In this document: positions 60,194-64,000 of the stretch, piece by piece | How positions within the stretch are numbered: the stretch's first letter is position 1 | Layout of the letters: each line of letters begins with the position of its first letter | Assembly: GCA_963522035.1 (NCBI GenBank) | Contig: CAUQYP010000002.1 | Span: forward strand, 1-64,000 | DNA length: 64,000 nt | Source: Noviherbaspirillum_A sp963522035 | Lineage (GTDB): Bacteria > Pseudomonadota > Gammaproteobacteria > Burkholderiales > Burkholderiaceae_D | Direction of reading: 5' to 3' | Position numbers and translations under genes: made by a program | Notes under the pieces: generated by a model | What the model saw: only the letters and a program-made list of their open reading frames with translations | Database searches by the model: none | What the model was told of the DNA's origin: nothing

Positions 60194-60754
60194 ATGCCCC
60201 GTACCGTCGTCTTTACCCGTCCTACGCTGCTTCCATCGATCTTCCGGGAGCCATCCAGCTTCACGGAAAAAAACAGTGGCCGTATCACGCTCTATGCCAT
60301 CGGTGTAGACAAGGATCGCCATGCTTGGATTGCCCGTATCGCCCGACCAGGTCTTGCCGTCATACCGGAGTTCTTTTCGGTGTACGTCTGGACGCATGAC
60401 AAGGGCGAAGTCTGTGCCGGTGATTTTGCGACCGGCAAGGAAGCGCAGGCCTTTTCCGACCGGATCGCCCAGAAAACCGGGCATCTCCAGGTCCGCAGCG
60501 ATGCCATCGTTCTGTATTCACCAAACGACCAAGGCTACTGGCACAACGAAGCGGGCTGGACCGGCAATCCGCTGGACGCCACTCTCTACGATTCAATGGA
60601 CTTGCCGCCGGCTACCATCGCTGCGCTGCAGTTGTCCGCCCCAGGAACAATTGCCATTAGCTTGTTCGATGCTGAAATAAACGATACTGCGATTGAAACG
60701 CCGGCGCCGCAGGATCTATCCATAAAGCTTGCACAGGAGTTCGCCTTCGCTTAA
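60194..60754 (+). CDS. Hypothetical protein
   Basis: A 186-residue protein from ATG 60194 after CAGGAG. Beta-rich with RITLYAIGVDKDRHAWIARI, IPEFFSVYVWTHDKGEVCAG and a short acidic C-terminal segment. No signal peptide. Single-gene unit; function unknown. Confidence 0.65.
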   Translation: MPRTVVFTRPTLLPSIFREPSSFTEKNSGRITLYAIGVDKDRHAWIARIARPGLAVIPEFFSVYVWTHDKGEVCAGDFATGKEAQAFSDRIAQKTGHLQVRSDAIVLYSPNDQGYWHNEAGWTGNPLDATLYDSMDLPPATIAALQLSAPGTIAISLFDAEINDTAIETPAPQDLSIKLAQEFAFA

Positions 60755-60761
60755 CCAACTC

Positions 60762-60786
60762 AACCCCGCATTCGATGCGGGGTTTT
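60762..60786 (+). terminator. Intrinsic terminator
   Basis: AACCCCGCAT-tcg-ATGCGGGGTT, then TTC-T6. Confidence 0.88.
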
Positions 60787-60821
60787 CTTTTTTGTTGATC
60801 CGCTTGTCGATTTAGGACGCG

Positions 60822-60974
60822 CTGTTCATTTCTGGCGCGTCGCACAAATTCCTACACTGAGTTCAGCAACTCGCTGACTTTCAATACTTTCAGCGTTCGA
60901 TAGGATGCGACTGTCTCCTCCGTTCCCACCGAATGGATTCGAACCTGCCGCGATTATTCAGGCAGGTTTTTTTT
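60822..60974 (+). other. Orphan leader-plus-terminator unit, possible short RNA
   Basis: A degenerate leader element (TGTTCATTTCT at 60823) is followed, with no real gene, by the terminator CCTGCC-N11-GGCAGG-T8 (60944-60974). The only frame is 34 codons and runs through the hairpin. It is either a small RNA or what is left after loss of a gene from a single-gene unit. Confidence 0.35.
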
Positions 60975-61075
60975 CGACCAGGGATTGTGCGCTGCACATA
61001 GACACATAAGGGATTTCCATGCATTATCGCCCCAAAATCCAGACCTGAGAGCTGGGGACGAGAGAAGACAGGGAA

Positions 61076-61106
61076 ACCCGCATCGGTATCGATCGCGGGT
61101 TTTTTC
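61076..61106 (+). terminator. Intrinsic terminator without a gene
   Basis: ACCCGC-ATCG-gtat-CGAT-c-GCGGGT, then TTTTTT. It ends a second apparently empty unit downstream of 60974. Confidence 0.78.
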
Positions 61107-61136
61107 TTGGAGCGTTAAAAAAATGGGCAAAAAAAA

Positions 61137-61160
61137 CCCACCGGCATAATCGCGGTGGGC
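61137..61160 (-). terminator. Intrinsic terminator after the DUF4148 gene
   Basis: CCCACCG ... CGGTGGG with a minus-strand U-run. Confidence 0.82.
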
Positions 61161-61363
61161 TAAATCCATCCTTTGGGAGGGTGGAGGAGACAGGGCCACT
61201 ATAGCCAGTTTCCTGGCATAAAGTAAATTTCAAATAGTCATATCAAACATACAATTTGTGAATGACAGTGCCGAAAGCTCGAACAGGAAAGCCGGCAAGA
61301 AGCCAGCTTGATCTGCCATTCCGGCACTACGCCCTTGCGGCGCAGGTCAACAACTGTCCTGGC

Positions 61364-61666
61364 TTAGGCGCCGAAATACAGGTCGCTGACGTTGCCGGCA
61401 CGGCGGGACTGAGCGGACTGGATCGCTTCAGCGCGGACTTCCTGGCGGCTGCGATTGCTGGCCGCATAGACGGTGTCCTGGCCATCATGCTGGCGCTGGG
61501 CGATCGCACCTTGGTTCGCGGCTTGTGCCAGATCCTGGCGCACTTCTGCGCGGGTCTGGGTGGACTTGAAACCAGCGTCCGGTGCGACGAATTCGGTTTG
61601 TTGTGCAAAGGCGAAGCCGGCAACAGCAAACACGGCAACAGCGGCGATCAGATTTTTGACGTTCAC
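61364..61666 (-). CDS. Exported DUF4148-type protein
   Basis: A 100-residue protein starting at GTG 61666 after TTGGAGAAAATC. Signal peptide at 1-21 (ending AFA), then TRAEVRQDLAQAANQG and SRQEVRAEAIQSAQSRRAGN, the repeated R-x-E-V-R pattern of the DUF4148 family of small periplasmic proteins common in Burkholderiales. Function unknown. Confidence 0.78.
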   Translation of the reverse strand: MNVKNLIAAVAVFAVAGFAFAQQTEFVAPDAGFKSTQTRAEVRQDLAQAANQGAIAQRQHDGQDTVYAASNRSRQEVRAEAIQSAQSRRAGNVSDLYFGA

Positions 61667-62111
61667 GATTTTCTCCAAAGTTAATAGGTGACTCGGTCTC
61701 GGCGGTAAAAGCATGAATGCTGCTCGTCGGGTCCTGCCTCGCTGAGTCGCACCTGTTTGTCTGTGTGCTCATCGATGACTACATTCTATTGACTTTGATG
61801 AATGCAATAAACGGCGAAAATTACAATGCGCCATTTCATTATTTGCAATGATGATCGGGTAGGACTTTGGAGGGAGCAGGGCGCAGAAACCAAAAAGCCC
61901 ACCGTGTTTAAGGGCGGGCTTCGTGGTCGCAAGTTGAGCCTTTCGGCTCTTTTCCTTCAACTCAGGAGAGGGAAATCGGTTCAGCTATTCTGTCTGGACG
62001 GTTTCTGTTGCGCGTCTCAGTGATTAGTATTAGACCGGAAATATTGGCGTGGTGCAAGGGTTTTTCTGGAAATATTTATACGAACTGTATCAAATAAATC
62101 TTTTATAAGTG
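61667..62111. other. Gene-free stretch with a lone minus-strand terminator
   Basis: About 445 bases without a credible gene. At 61895-61922 lies a minus-strand terminator-like hairpin (AAGCCCACC ... GGCGGGCTT, U-run to the left) with no matching gene upstream of it. Otherwise AT-rich with nothing seen. Confidence 0.4.
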
Positions 62112-62337
62112 CGTGTGGTTGTAAGTGCACTACGCGCATATCCCTTGGCAAAGTTAAATTCCCTTCGGGAGCGTGCTGCCGTGCACTCAACGTCCACACG
62201 ACGATTTCAAGAATCTGGCTACTTTTGCCAGCCGCGCTCTACTGCGCTTCTATGTCTCCTTCGAGACTTCGATAATCTGACTACTTCTGTCAGCATCAAC
62301 CACTACCCGGATCAGACATTTGTCTTTTCCGGGTTTT
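62112..62337 (+). ncRNA. Candidate structured RNA with two covarying hairpins and a terminator
   Basis: A gene-free stretch with ordered pairing. An outer stem pairs CGTGTGG (62112-62118) with CCACACG (62194-62200) and GTGCAC (62125-62130) with GTGCAC (62181-62186). Two hairpins of the same shape follow: CTGGC-tactttt-GCCAG (62215-62231) and CTGAC-tacttct-GTCAG (62277-62293), in which one pair has changed from G-C to A-T on both sides. The terminator ACCCGGA ... TCCGGGT-TTTC closes it (62305-62337). Confidence 0.4.
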
Positions 62338-62518
62338 CTTCATTCGAAAGCTATCTTGTAAATCTCCAGCCTAACTTTTATCTGACAGCGTATGGGGCGT
62401 TCTGCATACCCTTTGCGAGTTGTACAAACGGCCGGTTATAACCAAAACAAGACTGTTTTTTGCAATGTTTCAAAAGGGCAAATATAATTTAAAGTATTGA
62501 TCAAAAAAAGGAAGCAAA

Positions 62519-62992
62519 ATGGCTGTAAATCTCGATCCATACCTCAGTTCCGGTCTAGCGGCAGTTGCGCAAGCTGAGGCTGCTGAGGCATGGAATTACG
62601 CTGATAATCAACGCGCAGCTGCGGATAGCTGGCGTCAGCACGCAGAAAGACTTCAACAGTCACTAGGTGCCCTAGACAAAAAGTTTGTAGAAAAATTTGG
62701 CTCCGAACATGCTCAAAATGTTTTGAAGCAGGCCGCTTTAACTGCGCTTGCAGAAGCTTGTCCGGACCATCCATTACTTAATCAAGACTATCGTACTCAA
62801 ATCTATAATGCGGCGCGTGAGGAAGGTATGGCGAACCTGCTCACTTGGCGGAAGGAAGAGGCTGCCAGGAAGGAAAATGAACGCCTTGCTGCCATTAAAG
62901 CCGCGAAAAAACGCAAGTTCAAGCGCCAGCTTCTTATTGCTACTTTTCTAATCGTTTCTTATCTAATTCTAAATTTTATATTTGGTAAGTAA
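62519..62992 (+). CDS. Member 3 of the three-copy coiled-coil, tail-anchored family
   Basis: A 157-residue protein (ATG 62519 after AAAAGGAAGCAAA). It shares blocks with the genes at 42114 and 58725: AQAEAAEAWNYADNQ, ADSWRQHAERLQQSL and HPLLNQDYRTQIYN. A basic linker (KAAKKRKFKRQ) leads to a C-terminal transmembrane helix (about 137-154), as in member 1. Function unknown; probably an inner-membrane tail-anchored protein. Confidence 0.72.
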   Translation: MAVNLDPYLSSGLAAVAQAEAAEAWNYADNQRAAADSWRQHAERLQQSLGALDKKFVEKFGSEHAQNVLKQAALTALAEACPDHPLLNQDYRTQIYNAAREEGMANLLTWRKEEAARKENERLAAIKAAKKRKFKRQLLIATFLIVSYLILNFIFGK

Positions 62993-63055
62993 TTCTTCCC
63001 CACCTTCGTCAAGTATGTTGGCGAAAACCAAACGACATATACAATGAATTACTTT

Positions 63056-63092
63056 CCGGATCAGCGGTTTGTCTTGTCCGGTGTTCTTTTTT
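63056..63092 (+). terminator. Intrinsic terminator after member 3
   Basis: CCGGA ... TCCGG stem then a T-rich run; similar in sequence to the terminator at 62305-62337. Confidence 0.65.
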
Positions 63093-63110
63093 CCGCTGCT
63101 TACAGTCTCT

Positions 63111-63124
63111 TGTGATGCATTTTC
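63111..63124 (+). promoter_or_regulatory. TGT-N4-CAT leader element
   Basis: TGT GATG CATTTTC, 41 bases before the ATG at 63152. Confidence 0.45.
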
Positions 63125-63151
63125 TTTGTGCCCAGTAACTAGGAGAACTGA

Positions 63152-63307
63152 ATGCCATCCAATGATTCCGAGACCTATCATTTCGCTTCCGGTTCCGATC
63201 AGTCAAGGCGCTTTGACCCGCGCTCTCCCGTATGGGGAACGATCGGCTATGCAATTCTTTCGGCGATCGCCATTGGTATGGTCTTGTACCTCACCTTTGC
63301 AGCATAA
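63152..63307 (+). CDS. 51-residue single-span membrane protein
   Basis: ATG 63152 follows AGGAG (63141-63145). The first 30 residues are polar (MPSNDSETYHFASGSDQSRR), then one transmembrane helix (about 31-50) to the end. It has its own leader element and terminator, which supports expression despite the small size. Function unknown. Confidence 0.62.
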   Translation: MPSNDSETYHFASGSDQSRRFDPRSPVWGTIGYAILSAIAIGMVLYLTFAA

Positions 63308-63314
63308 CCTCCAC

Positions 63315-63343
63315 AGCCCGCCCATCCACGGCGGGCTTTTTTT
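63315..63343 (+). terminator. Intrinsic terminator
   Basis: AGCCCGCC ... GGCGGGCT, then seven T. Confidence 0.9.
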
Positions 63344-63427
63344 GTTATTAGTGATGTATAACAACAATACAATGGAAGTAAAATGGCGATCTACATCACC
63401 TACACCAACACAAGAAAGGGAAGTTAC

Positions 63428-63748
63428 ATGGGCTGGATTTTTGTCCTGATCGCAGGGTTTTTCGGCTACCAGTATGTCGCTAACAGTCCGACCGTTACAT
63501 CGGGCCTGCAAACGATGAAATCAGTGGCCAGCGGTCTGGAATCCGTTACCAGTACAGCAAAGCAGATCGCCGGCACCGGGATGGCCGAAGCGGGTCATGC
63601 GGCACAGATGCTGCCACCCGATGTCCGGTCACAGCTGCATAGCGCAAGTGAGCAAGTCACTTCCAATTTTCCCACGCGGTCCGGTTCCCCATCAGGCTGC
63701 GGCCAAGCTGATTCGCTTGGCAATATCAAGTACTGCTTCAACCAATAA
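63428..63748 (+). CDS. Small membrane-anchored protein
   Basis: A 106-residue protein with an N-terminal hydrophobic helix (about 2-18, MGWIFVLIAGFFGYQYVA) and a Ser/Thr-rich helical remainder with two Cys near the end (GCGQ and KYCFNQ). ATG 63428 is preferred (GGGAAG upstream); ATG 63383 would add 15 residues. Function unknown. Confidence 0.62.
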   Translation: MGWIFVLIAGFFGYQYVANSPTVTSGLQTMKSVASGLESVTSTAKQIAGTGMAEAGHAAQMLPPDVRSQLHSASEQVTSNFPTRSGSPSGCGQADSLGNIKYCFNQ

Positions 63749-63773
63749 AGTCAGCTGTCATTCACGATGCAAG

Positions 63774-63801
63774 CCCCGCCGGCGACCGCGGGGTTTTTTT
63801 A
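63774..63801 (+). terminator. Intrinsic terminator
   Basis: CCCCGC ... GCGGGG, then seven T. Confidence 0.87.
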
Positions 63802-63866
63802 TTCCCAGCGCGGCGCTGGCATCCCAGCGCGCAAAGCCAGGGGCAGCGTAGCAGCTTACGTTTTGA

Positions 63867-63880
63867 TGTGTGCCATTCCC
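63867..63880 (+). promoter_or_regulatory. TGT-N4-CAT leader element
   Basis: TGT GTGC CATTCCC, 65 bases before the ATG at 63932. Confidence 0.5.
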
Positions 63881-63931
63881 AAGTATCAGGCGAACAGTTT
63901 GCCTGCATTTCACCAACGAAGGAGTCTCACA

Positions 63932-64000
63932 TGGCACATCAGAAAAATAATAAACCGCTGTGGAAGGTACTGGTTCTCGTCATGGCGCATATCGCCGTGG
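63932..64000 (+). CDS. Start of a membrane protein gene (partial)
   Basis: ATG 63932 follows AAGGAG. Only 23 residues are visible: a basic start (AHQKNNKPLWK) followed by a hydrophobic stretch (VLVLVMAHIAV). It has a leader element like its neighbours. The rest lies beyond the window. Confidence 0.5.

Noticed and set aside
62109..62441. A 110-codon plus-strand gene
   Set aside because: The start has no ribosome binding site, the frame crosses a terminator, and the sequence is better explained as a structured RNA.
1..64000. Conjugation genes, relaxase, integrase, replication initiator, tRNA or rRNA genes
   Set aside because: I looked for their hallmark motifs and found none in this window; they may lie elsewhere on the replicon.

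Overview
The window looks like part of a large plasmid, or less likely an integrative element, from a betaproteobacterium of the order Burkholderiales. Oxalobacteraceae is the best guess, made from protein flavour and not from any marker gene. The support is a ParM-type partition locus, a nearly complete PRTRC cassette (ParB-like, ThiF-like and companion proteins), rdgC, umuDC, an H-NS-type silencer, an IS5-family element, and no ribosomal, tRNA or central metabolic genes. No recognisable replication initiator, relaxase or type IV secretion gene is present.

Layout. 0-1.5 kb: a two-component pair (response regulator and the membrane end of a probable sensor). 2-6.8 kb, minus strand: GHKL ATPase, YqaJ exonuclease, DNA methyltransferase, and a phospholipase-D nuclease broken by an amber codon. 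7-9 kb, minus strand: a parM-like gene followed by two tandem related adaptor-like genes. 9.3-10.7 kb: a small gene with a C9 tract, then an intact IS of the IS427 type. 10.7-13.2 kb: a gene-free block with three families of short repeats, the best candidate in the window for a replication or partition locus. 13.2-19.2 kb: a UvrD-like helicase operon, small exported proteins, rdgC and regulators. 19.3-29.5 kb: mostly single-gene units, with H-NS and a GGDEF-EAL protein. 29.6-37.3 kb: a VWA gene remnant, then the PRTRC genes ParB, E, C, F, B, A and ThiF. 37.4-48.1 kb: small membrane proteins (including two 26-residue paralogues), a TGT/DpdA-like protein with a YaaA-like partner, a second methyltransferase and a DndC-like sulfotransfer protein. 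48.2-54 kb: a differently organised accessory block with 37-bp flanking repeats, a PEP-CTERM protein and an M50 protease. 54.2-58.5 kb: umuDC under a LexA box, then a ParB-like plus PAPS-reductase-like pair. 58.7-64 kb: small single-gene units, a DUF4148 protein and a candidate structured RNA.

The most striking pattern is a recurrent leader element, TGT-N4-CAT-YYC, found by eye in 20 places, nearly always 40-107 bases before a start codon and usually just after the terminator of the preceding gene. Most genes between 19 and 64 kb therefore look like independent units of element, ribosome binding site, one gene, terminator. It is absent from the operons with good sigma-70 promoters (helicase, rdgC, umuDC) and from the 48-54 kb block. 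This suggests one shared, undescribed promoter or regulator controlling the backbone.

Functional picture. Backbone genes deal with DNA segregation (ParM pair, PRTRC), recombination and repair (YqaJ, helicase, RdgC, UmuDC), silencing (H-NS) and probable nucleic-acid modification. The last group includes two methyltransferases, a TGT/DpdA-like protein with its YaaA-like neighbour, a DndC-like protein, and a ParB/PAPS-reductase pair resembling IbrB/IbrA. All assignments are from reading the sequence and family knowledge; no database search was run.
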